Below, piece after piece: positions 1-5,953 of a stretch of 8,500 nt of DNA (its first letter is position 1; every line of letters starts with the position of its first letter). The notes beneath the pieces are model-generated. The model saw only the letters and a list, made by a program, of their open reading frames with translations, was not told where the DNA came from and ran no database searches. The translations under genes were made by a program, and so were the position numbers. Origin of the DNA: Geoglobus sp. (GTDB lineage Archaea; Halobacteriota; Archaeoglobi; Archaeoglobales; Archaeoglobaceae); contig JALUWC010000382.1 in the NCBI GenBank assembly GCA_027019885.1, forward strand, positions 1 through 8,500, written 5' to 3'.

Positions 1-318
1 TACCTTGTTATTTTCCCTCTCAAAGGTTCCATAGGCTGACAGTCTGCCGTAAACCTCTTCAACCCCATCAATTTTCCTGACCTCTGAAAGCAGCCTTTCA
101 GGGGCAGGACTGGCTGGATTGAGCGTCACAGCCAGATCTTCAAAGTTGGTCTTCTCGTAAAAGGTGTCATAGGTCTTGCTGAGGTTCAGGTAGGACATGT
201 AGAAAGAGGTGTATAACGCTACACCAAGAAAAACCAGAAAGATTACCGCTGCAAACTGCCATTTTTGTGACTTGAGGTCTCTGAAGACCTTCAGGTTCAG
301 GGTTCTGATTGCCTTCAT
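1..318 (-). CDS. FtsX/MacB-type ABC transporter permease, N-terminal 106 residues (3' end outside window)
   Basis: This is the membrane subunit of the ABC exporter encoded by the upstream genes. Only the N-terminus is present, because the frame runs open through the left edge of the window. It starts MKAIRTLNLKVFRDLKSQKW, a basic cytoplasmic leader. One hydrophobic segment follows (about residues 21-38), then a soluble stretch with a motif like VRKIDGVEEVYGRL around 80-93. This is the usual start of an FtsX-family permease: a first helix followed by a MacB-like extracytoplasmic domain. The ATG at 318 lies 1 nt past the TAA of the ATPase gene, and GGAGC sits about 10 nt upstream, so coupled translation is likely. 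The family is recognised from context plus the helix/extracytoplasmic pattern. The substrate cannot be told. Confidence 0.85.
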   Translation of the reverse strand, partial: MKAIRTLNLKVFRDLKSQKWQFAAVIFLVFLGVALYTSFYMSYLNLSKTYDTFYEKTNFEDLAVTLNPASPAPERLLSEVRKIDGVEEVYGRLSAYGTFERENNKV

Positions 319-319
319 G

Positions 320-1024
320 TTACCACGAGAGCTCCTCTGGTTCAGCAGGCTCCTCGTTTACGATTATTCGGGCAACTCTACCATCCTTCAGATGGACGAT
401 CCTGTCTGCCATCTCCGCAATGACCGAGTTGTGGGTTACCAGGATGAAGGTAACGCCCTCATTCCTGTTTATGTCCCTCATAACCCTCAGAACCACCTTT
501 CCCGTCTCGAAATCAAGGCTTCCTGTGGGCTCGTCAGCCAGTATAAGTGGTGGACTTTTCACAAGAGCCCTCGCAATGGCAACCCGCTGCTGCTCCCCTC
601 CGCTCAGCTCGGATGGAAAGTGCTCTGCCCTCTGCTTGAGCCCAACTATTTCCAGCACCTCGTCAACGTCTCTCGGATTTTCCACGAGCTCGGCAGCCAG
701 AAGAACGTTCTCCTTCGCTGTCAGAGTCGGAATCAAATTGAAAAACTGGAAGATGAAGCCCACGTTTTTCCTTCGATGCATTGTTAGCTCCGATTCGTCG
801 AGAGAGGACACGTTGACGCCGTTGAAGAGTATGTCCCCCTTTGTTGGCGTGTCAATTCCTCCAACAAGGTTCAGCAATGTCGTCTTTCCAGAACCCGAGG
901 GGCCAAGCACAACAACAAACTCTCCCCTCTTCACCTCCAGATCTATCCCCCGTAATGCGTGCACATCCACAGCACCCATCCGGTAGGTTTTCCAGACGTC
1001 AATGAGCTTTAACAGCTCATTCAT
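320..1024 (-). CDS. ABC transporter ATP-binding protein, LolD/MacB/FtsE-like exporter type
   Basis: This cytoplasmic ATPase powers the exporter with the FtsX-like permease. At 234 residues it has the usual length for the LolD/MacB group. All nucleotide-binding motifs are intact: Walker A GPSGSGKTT (41-49), Q-loop Gln93 in FIFQFFNLIPTLT, signature LSGGEQQR (140-147), Walker B LILADEP (160-166) with Glu165, D-loop SLD (169-171) and switch His198 in LVTHN. The FQFFNLIPTLTAKENV stretch and the SGGEQQRVAIARAL signature are typical of exporters that pair with FtsX permeases, not importers. Its ATG overlaps the stop of the preceding NEW3 protein gene as ATGA, and the permease start follows the stop by 1 nt. 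The energy-coupling role is secure; the cargo (lipid, peptide or drug) is not visible from sequence. Confidence 0.95.
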   Translation of the reverse strand: MNELLKLIDVWKTYRMGAVDVHALRGIDLEVKRGEFVVVLGPSGSGKTTLLNLVGGIDTPTKGDILFNGVNVSSLDESELTMHRRKNVGFIFQFFNLIPTLTAKENVLLAAELVENPRDVDEVLEIVGLKQRAEHFPSELSGGEQQRVAIARALVKSPPLILADEPTGSLDFETGKVVLRVMRDINRNEGVTFILVTHNSVIAEMADRIVHLKDGRVARIIVNEEPAEPEELSW

Positions 1025-2505
1025 TTAGCCTTCCGCCTCCAGAGGTAACCTCCAGCTACGAGCACGGCTACTATGGCCAGAGCGATAAATCCGGTCGTGT
1101 TGCTGGCCTCGGGGAAAATATATACTGAAAACTCCTTCTCGACGCTGTACTTCTCAAAGGCAGAATCCATGTAGGTGATTACGGCCTTAACTCTGTATTC
1201 TCCAGCTTTATCCGGAGCTATCAGGTCGAAGGTTGAGGTGGCGGAATCTCCGCTTTCAAGGGTTCCTATGAAGTACTGGTTCTTGCCCTCGAATCCCTCA
1301 GGCAGTATGAGCTTAACGGCCACAGCCTTTGCATCCTGCTTTCCTGCGTTTTCTATCTGCAATGAGAGGGTGAAGTCAGACGAAGGAGCCACTTTCTTTG
1401 GCGAGAAGTAAAGGCCTGAGATGTCGAGATTTATGCTGCCAAGAGCGTCAACGAAGAGGGAGAAATCGAAGTTTTTCTCCTTAATTTTGCCGTTATCCAT
1501 GTATCTTACAGTGAGCCTGAAGGGATAGTTTCTGCTCTCGGCCTTTCTGTCGGCTTTGAGCTTGAAGCTCACCTCTGCTTTTTCACCCCTCTTCAACGTG
1601 CCCACAAAAGCCTCATTCTCTCCTGAAAACTTGTCAGGATAGCTGAGAGAGAGAACAACATTCCTGGCATCATCTTTTCCTGTATTTTCAACTGTCAGGG
1701 AGAGAACGAAGTCGTCATCCGGATAAATCCTCTCAGGATTTGTTTTGAAGCCGGAAAAGGTGATCTCGGGTTCACCTTTAACCCTGATTGCAAACTGGCT
1801 CTCCTCCCGATACGCATTTCCAAGTTTGTCTGAGTAGCTGAAAACAAGCTTTGCGGGATAAACGCCCGTCTGAACCTCCTTGCTGGCGGAGATGTTGAAT
1901 ACAATGGTCCTCTTTTCTCCACTGCTCCACTGATCAAAGCTCATTCTTGAAGTCTTGGCCACAAAACCGTCAGGAGTTACAAGGATTATTTCAACGTTCT
2001 TCGCATTCCCTCCAGTGTTTGTTACCTCCAGAACAGCCTTTCCCGAGCTGTCGGGTTGAAGCACAGGCTGGGAGATTTTCTCAATGACCAAAGAGGGCTT
2101 TTCCAGCACAACAATCGGGATGACCTCTTCAAGACTTTCCGCCCCGTAATTGTAGCTGAGTTTTACCTTCAGCTGATATGTGCCCTCCCTGTCCGCTTTC
2201 AGCTTGATGGCGGTTGAGGCAGAGCCGGTGAGCTCCCCAATGTTTACGGTCAGGTAGGACAGCTTATTTTCCCCGGAGATTATTGCCAGATTCTCCTCTC
2301 TTTCGGAAACTGTCAGCCTCACATCCTTCACCGCATATCCCGAGTTGACGATGTTTATCTGCAGTGCAAAGACGTCTCCCGGCATGGGCGTTTCGGGGAT
2401 TGTCTGATAGCTCAGAGATAGAACGGGCTGGGCCGATGCTGAAACTGCAGAACCTGCCAGGAAAAGCAGTATCAATATCAGAAAAAACATCCTTTCAAAA
2501 TTCAC
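1021..2505 (-). CDS. Secreted, membrane-anchored NEW3/CARDB-like repeat protein (COG1361-type S-layer domain) of an ABC exporter
   Basis: This 494-residue extracytoplasmic protein has a signal peptide (hydrophobic core about 6-20, likely cut after SASA at 25). About four Ig-like repeats follow, roughly 28-133, 134-245, 246-352 and 353-465. Each carries a variant of an ENTGKDDARNV-type turn (NSGYAVKDV, NTGGNAKNV, ENTGKDDARNV, ENAGKQDAKAV) followed by a strand with LxxPxxF. A C-terminal helix (about 470-488) ends in RRKAK and would anchor it in the membrane facing out. The GTG at 2505 is the chosen start because GGGAGGTG lies 6 nt before it; an ATG five codons inside is the alternative. It overlaps the TetR stop as GTGA. 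In archaea such proteins often sit beside MacB-like ABC genes, so it may act as an external receptor or adaptor. That role is inference. Confidence 0.85.
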   Translation of the reverse strand: MNFERMFFLILILLFLAGSAVSASAQPVLSLSYQTIPETPMPGDVFALQINIVNSGYAVKDVRLTVSEREENLAIISGENKLSYLTVNIGELTGSASTAIKLKADREGTYQLKVKLSYNYGAESLEEVIPIVVLEKPSLVIEKISQPVLQPDSSGKAVLEVTNTGGNAKNVEIILVTPDGFVAKTSRMSFDQWSSGEKRTIVFNISASKEVQTGVYPAKLVFSYSDKLGNAYREESQFAIRVKGEPEITFSGFKTNPERIYPDDDFVLSLTVENTGKDDARNVVLSLSYPDKFSGENEAFVGTLKRGEKAEVSFKLKADRKAESRNYPFRLTVRYMDNGKIKEKNFDFSLFVDALGSINLDISGLYFSPKKVAPSSDFTLSLQIENAGKQDAKAVAVKLILPEGFEGKNQYFIGTLESGDSATSTFDLIAPDKAGEYRVKAVITYMDSAFEKYSVEKEFSVYIFPEASNTTGFIALAIVAVLVAGGYLWRRKAK

Positions 2506-3047
2506 CTTTTACACCTCCCTTTCACAAATTCAAGGATTAGATCTCCAATTTCATCGATGTCGAGGTCTGGAATGAAGAGGGAATAGATGGATATACCGTC
2601 GAGCATGGCCATAAGGACGATGGCTGTCTGCTCTGGCTTTTCCACTCCCATGTCTTTCAGGAGTGATGAGAGCAAACCAAACCACTGACTGTATAACTTG
2701 TGCGCAAATTCAGTATCTCCTGAAAAGAGCTCCTTTTCCAGCACATAATACCAGAAAATCATAAGTCTGGGATTTTCTTTCGCAATTTTGAGCGATTTCT
2801 TTATTGTCCTTTTAAGTGCTTCAGTCTCCTTCCTTTCAAGTTCATCATACGCCCACGAAAAGTATTTCTCTATTGAATATATAAAGACACACCTTTCAAA
2901 CTCTCTTTTGTTTTTAAAATGATAGAAGACTGTTCCCTTGGAGACTCCCGCTTCCCTTGCAATTTCATCAATGCTTACATTTTGTGGGGGCTTTGAAGTG
3001 TAGGTCTTGAGGGCAGCCTCAAGGATTCTTAACGATAAACCTGTCAT
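2502..3047 (-). CDS. TetR/AcrR-family transcriptional repressor
   Basis: This 181-residue DNA-binding regulator is the first gene of the exporter operon. The N-terminal helix-turn-helix is clear (about residues 24-46): SIDEIAREAGVSKGTVFYHF followed by KNKREF, the classic TetR/AcrR recognition region. The rest (about 55-181) is helical, as expected for the ligand-binding and dimerisation domain, and gives no ligand clue. The ATG at 3047 abuts a TetR-type palindrome, and a TATA element lies about 26 bp upstream. It probably represses its own operon and is released by a compound that the exporter handles. Its stop overlaps the GTG of the NEW3 protein gene. The family is certain; the effector is unknown. 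Confidence 0.93.
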   Translation of the reverse strand: MTGLSLRILEAALKTYTSKPPQNVSIDEIAREAGVSKGTVFYHFKNKREFERCVFIYSIEKYFSWAYDELERKETEALKRTIKKSLKIAKENPRLMIFWYYVLEKELFSGDTEFAHKLYSQWFGLLSSLLKDMGVEKPEQTAIVLMAMLDGISIYSLFIPDLDIDEIGDLILEFVKGRCKR

Positions 3048-3068
3048 TTGACTAACTGGTCAGTCAAA
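3047..3068 (-). promoter_or_regulatory. Probable TetR operator palindrome
   Basis: TTTGACT (3047-3053) and AGTCAAA (3062-3068) form a perfect 7-bp inverted repeat around an 8-bp centre, and two of the four inner pairs also match. The core resembles the TGACNNNNNGGTCA-style boxes bound by many bacterial TetR/AcrR proteins. It lies between the TATA element (3069-3077) and the repressor ATG, whose first base is at 3047. Bound repressor would therefore block TBP/TFB access or polymerase start. Binding by the adjacent TetR protein is inferred from position and symmetry. Confidence 0.72.
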
Positions 3069-3080
3069 TATTATAAGTTT
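3069..3080 (-). promoter_or_regulatory. TATA element and BRE-like stretch of the TetR-exporter operon
   Basis: On the minus strand AAACTTATAATA reads as a purine-rich BRE-like stretch plus a TATA box. The box centre, near 3073, is about 26 bp upstream of the ATG at 3047. That spacing predicts transcription starting at or within a base or two of the start codon, giving a leaderless mRNA. The TetR palindrome fills the intervening bases. Confidence 0.6.
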
Positions 3081-3093
3081 TTTGGATTGCCGG

Positions 3094-3390
3094 CTACCAG
3101 CATCTGTATTCTCTGCACTGCTGAGGCTTTGTTTCATGTATTCTGCAGTAGATCTTCCCATCTCTTTCCTTTATGAATGGACATCGCTCAAGCTTTCTGC
3201 CATTTTCGTCAAACCAAACTTCCCCACCTTCAAACACATATCCATGCAGGATATCGTAATACTCATAAACCAGAACGTGCTTTAAGATGTCCTGCCTTCC
3301 TTCCTTTATCCACCTCACAATGTCATCTGGCGTTGCAAAAATTTTCCACCCCATTTCAATGCAGCATTTTCCGCAGTTTTTGCACGACAT
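3094..3390 (-). CDS. YkgJ/UPF0153-type cysteine-cluster protein, short form
   Basis: This 98-residue protein has eight cysteines in the pattern of the YkgJ (zinc- or iron-chelating, formerly UPF0153) family. The N-terminal cluster is CKNCGKCC (Cys3, 6, 9, 10), followed by Cys70 (RCPFIK), Cys82 (IYCRIH), Cys92 and Cys97 (QCREYRCW). The family is predicted to bind metal, perhaps an Fe-S cluster, but has no settled biochemical role. There is no signal peptide or membrane segment, so it should be cytosolic. It lies 98 bp downstream of the oxidase-like membrane protein gene and appears to have its own TATA-like element and palindrome, so it may be co-transcribed or separately controlled. A longer relative lies at 6116-6577. 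Confidence 0.85.
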   Translation of the reverse strand: MSCKNCGKCCIEMGWKIFATPDDIVRWIKEGRQDILKHVLVYEYYDILHGYVFEGGEVWFDENGRKLERCPFIKERDGKIYCRIHETKPQQCREYRCW

Positions 3391-3396
3391 TTGTGC

Positions 3397-3427
3397 TGAT
3401 ATCTCAAACAGAAGATATCATTATTAA
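3397..3427 (-). promoter_or_regulatory. Inverted repeat and TATA-like element before the short YkgJ gene
   Basis: TGATATCT (3397-3404) and AGATATCA (3413-3420) form an 8-bp perfect inverted repeat with an 8-bp spacer. Directly upstream on the minus strand is TTAATAAT (about 3427-3420), a weak TATA-like box about 34 bp from the ATG at 3390. The layout (TATA, palindrome, start) echoes the TetR promoter, which suggests operator control by an unknown regulator. A hairpin in RNA is an alternative reading. The remainder of the 3391-3488 gap shows only a short T-rich run just after the upstream stop. Confidence 0.4.
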
Positions 3428-3488
3428 CCTTTCTGCTGGAGAGGGATACTGCGACATCGAAATGCTACTGAAATTAAAATGGCCTGAG

Positions 3489-4637
3489 CTACCTTTTCTG
3501 TACCATGACCATATCGAAGGCAAACATTATGAATACAGCAAACATGAGCATGCCTCCCACCACTCTTGTCACTGGTATCAGCAGTAATGATACTCCCAAA
3601 ACTGACATAATCAGCAGAATTTCTGCAAGTTTGGGATTGAACAGATCCCCAATCATGGGTACGTTTTCAACTCCAAGCATCATCGAATACTTTTCCATCC
3701 AGGTTATCATCGGTACTATGTGATACTCTGCACCGATTATTGTAAGAGATATCCAGCCAGCAAGCATGAGATGGGAGTGGATGAATCTGTCAAAATCCAG
3801 TAATCCAGTCAGAACTCCTGCAATTCCGAAGAGAAGAGCTGGCACAAAGAATTTGACACTTATGTCGAGAGGTGCAGGAGTTTCAGATTTGCTTGCGAGA
3901 GTTGCAAACAGATTTGCTGCAAGAATGACAAAAGATACTGCATATCCAGCCCCTCCAACTATGACAAAATCCTCTATCGAGTTCTGAAGACCATACAGCA
4001 TCACTGGAAGGGAAAACAGCAGAAGAATGAATGTGAGGTATGCGAGCTTTAAGCTCTTCAGCTTTCTGAGAGCGAGCATCGGGAAAAGCTCATACAAACC
4101 TCCAAACGTTGTTATGCCAACCCATCCAGCAGTCAGAATGTGATTGTGGACTGCAATTCTGAAGGGGATTTTTCCACTAAGCCCGAGAACGCCATATACA
4201 GTTCCTGCAATGTAAAACACTATTGCTAATGTGAAAAATGGAACAGCAATACTTTTCAGCTTCATCTCAGTTAGAGTGGAGAGCACAACAAGCGTGAAAG
4301 CCAGTATTCCCAGAATGTAAACCGATCCAGATATTGAAAATGGGATATACCCCAAAAAAGAAAGAACAAGTGCCAGAATTCCAGCGTTTGTAAGATAAAA
4401 GCTCAGTTCAGCTAAACCTCCTATTCTGAGTTCTGTGCCTGTAACAGTCGGAACGAGCTGATACATTGAACCAATTATGGTTAAGCTAACAAACCCCGCA
4501 AGCATGAGGTGGGAGTGGATTGGCTTTAAGGAGAAGTCAAAAAGGGCCAGCAGTCCCAGAATTGAAGAGATTATGAGATAAATCAGCCCTGAATAGATAA
4601 ATCTGAGTGGAAGAGATTTCCAGACTGCCGATACCAT
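3489..4637 (-). CDS. 12-helix heme-copper oxidase subunit I-like membrane protein with three HxH repeats
   Basis: This 382-residue, almost wholly hydrophobic protein has about 12 transmembrane segments in three four-helix units. Each unit holds the motif HxHxxxxG(F/W)(V/I)xxTxxGxxYxxxP: His41/His43 to Pro63, His164/His166 to Pro186, and His287/His289 to Pro309. The motifs are exactly 123 residues apart. They resemble helices II, VI and X of CcoN/NorB-type subunit I, where such histidines bind hemes and the active-site metal. Six of the only seven histidines fall in these motifs; the seventh is His306. The helix VII di-histidine of true oxidases is absent, so it is probably not a terminal oxidase. 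NnrS-like heme proteins are a possible relation. The ATG at 4637 follows AGGAG by 5 nt and sits 1 nt past the DUF2249 stop, so the two are coupled. Membrane location is firm; heme binding is inference. Confidence 0.8.
   Translation of the reverse strand: MVSAVWKSLPLRFIYSGLIYLIISSILGLLALFDFSLKPIHSHLMLAGFVSLTIIGSMYQLVPTVTGTELRIGGLAELSFYLTNAGILALVLSFLGYIPFSISGSVYILGILAFTLVVLSTLTEMKLKSIAVPFFTLAIVFYIAGTVYGVLGLSGKIPFRIAVHNHILTAGWVGITTFGGLYELFPMLALRKLKSLKLAYLTFILLLFSLPVMLYGLQNSIEDFVIVGGAGYAVSFVILAANLFATLASKSETPAPLDISVKFFVPALLFGIAGVLTGLLDFDRFIHSHLMLAGWISLTIIGAEYHIVPMITWMEKYSMMLGVENVPMIGDLFNPKLAEILLIMSVLGVSLLLIPVTRVVGGMLMFAVFIMFAFDMVMVQKR
3760..3782. repeat. Direct DNA repeat, copy in third module of the membrane protein gene
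   Basis: These 23 bp match 4498-4520 at 22 positions. They encode the HSHLMLA core of the third HxH motif. Such near-identity at third-codon positions, between modules that are otherwise diverged, points to strong constraint, gene conversion or partial recent duplication. Confidence 0.65.
4498..4520. repeat. Direct DNA repeat, copy in first module of the membrane protein gene
   Basis: This is the partner of 3760-3782, differing at one base (G here, A there, at the twelfth position). It encodes the HSHLMLA core of the first HxH motif. The second module (about 4148-4080) does not share this DNA identity. Confidence 0.65.
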
Positions 4638-4638
4638 G

Positions 4639-4839
4639 TTACTCCTTCCAGATTTTCACAATCCACTTCTCTCCATCAAACTTTGAATCTATACTGTAGC
4701 CCTGCTGCTTGAGCATTGACATCAGTGGTTTCGGCTCAACCTCGACTATGATCTCCACCTCACCCTGTTCATTCAGTTTTTGCATTATCAAAGGAGGCCT
4801 CTCAGGATGTGGCAAACCACGAACATCTACGGTCTCCAT
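4639..4839 (-). CDS. DUF2249-family small protein (TusA-like fold)
   Basis: This 66-residue cytosolic protein matches the DUF2249 pattern: VDVRGLPHPERPPLIMQKL near the N-terminus, EPKPL in the middle, and a W-x-V-x-I strand at the end. DUF2249 is related in fold to TusA/SirA but lacks the active cysteine. It is often found near nitrogen-oxide and cytochrome oxidase-like genes, and its biochemical role is unsettled. Family members usually have a His after the PER motif and a DHDPxPL motif; here these are Pro and VEVEPKPL, so those histidines are missing. I chose ATG 4839, because AGGTGA lies 5 nt before it, over the in-frame GTG at 4848 that would overlap the upstream stop. The oxidase-like gene begins 1 nt after the stop. 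Confidence 0.8.
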   Translation of the reverse strand: METVDVRGLPHPERPPLIMQKLNEQGEVEIIVEVEPKPLMSMLKQQGYSIDSKFDGEKWIVKIWKE

Positions 4840-4844
4840 TGCAA

Positions 4845-5117
4845 TCACCTGCAGAGCATTTCAGTCAGCTCTTTTTCCTTCACATACCCAGTAACCTTAA
4901 CCTTTGCCTTTATTCCAAGCTCCTCAACACTCCTCTTTATTGCCATTGCAAGCTGCTGCCCAATGGGGCAGAAAGGAGAGGAAGGACGAAAGACAAGATT
5001 GACCTCGTTTTCAGACACTTCAAGATCCTCAATAAGACCCATTTCCCACACGCTCTGCCTTGTGTGGGGATCAACAACCTTTTTCAGTTTTTCAACAACT
5101 TCCTCATCACTCACCAT
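4845..5117 (-). CDS. MIP18/DUF59 (SufT/PaaD-like) Fe-S assembly-type protein
   Basis: This protein of about 90 residues heads the second minus-strand operon. It has the MIP18 pattern: helix EEVVEKLKKVVDPHT, a short EMGLIEDLEV stretch, then SSPFCPIGQQLAMAIKRSVEEL, with the conserved Cys50 (numbered from this start), and a C-terminal strand/helix. MIP18 proteins act in maturation of Fe-S or other metal proteins, so it may supply or repair a cofactor of its neighbours. The start is ATG 5117: AGGTG lies 6 nt upstream, and the TATA-like box near 5152 predicts transcription starting around 5126, which excludes the in-frame TTG at 5135. A second Cys lies at the penultimate position. Archaeal homologues often lack characterised targets. 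Confidence 0.82.
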   Translation of the reverse strand: MVSDEEVVEKLKKVVDPHTRQSVWEMGLIEDLEVSENEVNLVFRPSSPFCPIGQQLAMAIKRSVEELGIKAKVKVTGYVKEKELTEMLCR

Positions 5118-5147
5118 ATGCATCACCTGATTCAATCTTGGATGGGA

Positions 5148-5156
5148 AAGTATAAG
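5148..5156 (-). promoter_or_regulatory. TATA-like box of the MIP18-DUF2249-membrane protein operon
   Basis: CTTATACTT on the minus strand is a good archaeal TATA match, centred near 5152. Transcription should start near 5126, leaving a leader of about 9 nt that would contain the AGGTG ribosome site before ATG 5117. It shares a 95-bp divergent intergenic region with the NIF3 promoter. Confidence 0.5.
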
Positions 5157-5182
5157 ACAGTAACCCCTAAGTTCTTCAGATA

Positions 5183-5192
5183 CTTTTTTATC
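5183..5192 (+). promoter_or_regulatory. TATA-like box of the NIF3 gene, leaderless spacing
   Basis: CTTTTTTATC is centred about 25 bp before the ATG at 5213, so the transcript probably begins at the start codon. No Shine-Dalgarno sequence lies just upstream of that ATG, which fits a leaderless mRNA. Confidence 0.5.
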
Positions 5193-5212
5193 CTTCCTGA
5201 AAAATCAGTTAC

Positions 5213-5953
5213 ATGGAACTGAGAGACTTTGCAGAATTTCTCGACGATTATCTCAGGATTGATGAATATCAGGACTCAAGCGTAAACGGTCTTCAGGTTG
5301 AGGGGATTGGGAATGTTGAGAGAGCCGCTTTCTCGGTTGACGCCTCGATGGAAGCATTCAGAAAAGCTGTTGAAATTGATGCCGATATTCTTATCGTTCA
5401 TCACGGCATAATCTGGAACTGCATAGAGAGGGTTTCAGGGATAATCAGGGAAAGGTTGAAGTTCTTGCTTGAAAATGAGCTCTCACTCTACGCAGCCCAC
5501 ATTCCCCTCGATGCCCACCCTGAGATAGGAAACAACGCAATGATTTTGAGGATGGTTGGTGTTGAGCCTGAGGAGCCTTTTGGAGAGTATAAAGGGAGAA
5601 AAATCGGTTTCTCAGGCTACACAGATCTTGAGTTTGAGGAGGTGCTTGAGCGACTTGAGGACAGATTTGGTGAGGTTGGCTACATGAAATTTGGAAGGGA
5701 TGAAATCGGAAAGGTTGCAGCAGTTTCAGGAAGAGGAGCAAGTTATGTTGAGGAGGCAGTAAATGAAGGAATTGACCTGCTTATAACGGGAGAAATGGAG
5801 CACTCCGCATACCATCCAGCCAAGGAGATTGAGATGAACATAATCTACTTGGGACATTACAGCAGCGAGACAGTTGGCTTGAAAGCTCTTATGAATGTTG
5901 TTGCGGATATTGGCATTGAGGTGGAGTTCATTGACATACCCACTGATCTGTGA
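5213..5953 (+). CDS. NIF3/DUF34-family dinuclear metal-centre protein
   Basis: This 246-residue cytosolic protein belongs to the NIF3 family, whose members form toroidal hexamers with two metal ions per subunit. The conserved motifs are all present: NGLQVEG (25-31), HHG (His63, His64), AHIPLDAHPEIGNN (95-108, ligand Asp100), GEMEH (193-197) and GHYSSE (ligands His215 and Glu219). The length is normal for the short form lacking the inserted middle domain. Proposed roles in metal handling or as a hydrolase remain unproven, and older GTP cyclohydrolase labels should be treated with caution. The ATG has a TATA-like box at leaderless distance. The gene is divergent from the MIP18 operon and convergent with a YkgJ-type gene. 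Confidence 0.92.
   Translation: MELRDFAEFLDDYLRIDEYQDSSVNGLQVEGIGNVERAAFSVDASMEAFRKAVEIDADILIVHHGIIWNCIERVSGIIRERLKFLLENELSLYAAHIPLDAHPEIGNNAMILRMVGVEPEEPFGEYKGRKIGFSGYTDLEFEEVLERLEDRFGEVGYMKFGRDEIGKVAAVSGRGASYVEEAVNEGIDLLITGEMEHSAYHPAKEIEMNIIYLGHYSSETVGLKALMNVVADIGIEVEFIDIPTDL

Noticed and set aside
309..986. Long open frames on the plus strand across the ABC ATPase gene
   Set aside because: They are antisense to a gene with every ATPase motif intact, and their translations are low-complexity Ser/Thr/Pro-rich with no family features.
3177..3587. Plus-strand open frame spanning the short YkgJ gene and the following gap
   Set aside because: It is antisense to the Cys-cluster gene and to the end of the membrane protein gene, and its composition looks random.
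3489..4637. Calling the membrane protein a functional terminal oxidase or NO reductase
   Set aside because: The helix VII histidine pair is absent and no subunit II, cytochrome c or NorC-like gene is nearby.
5118..5135. TTG start at 5135 for the MIP18-like gene
   Set aside because: It lies upstream of the transcription start predicted from the TATA-like box, and the AGGTG site is placed for the ATG at 5117.
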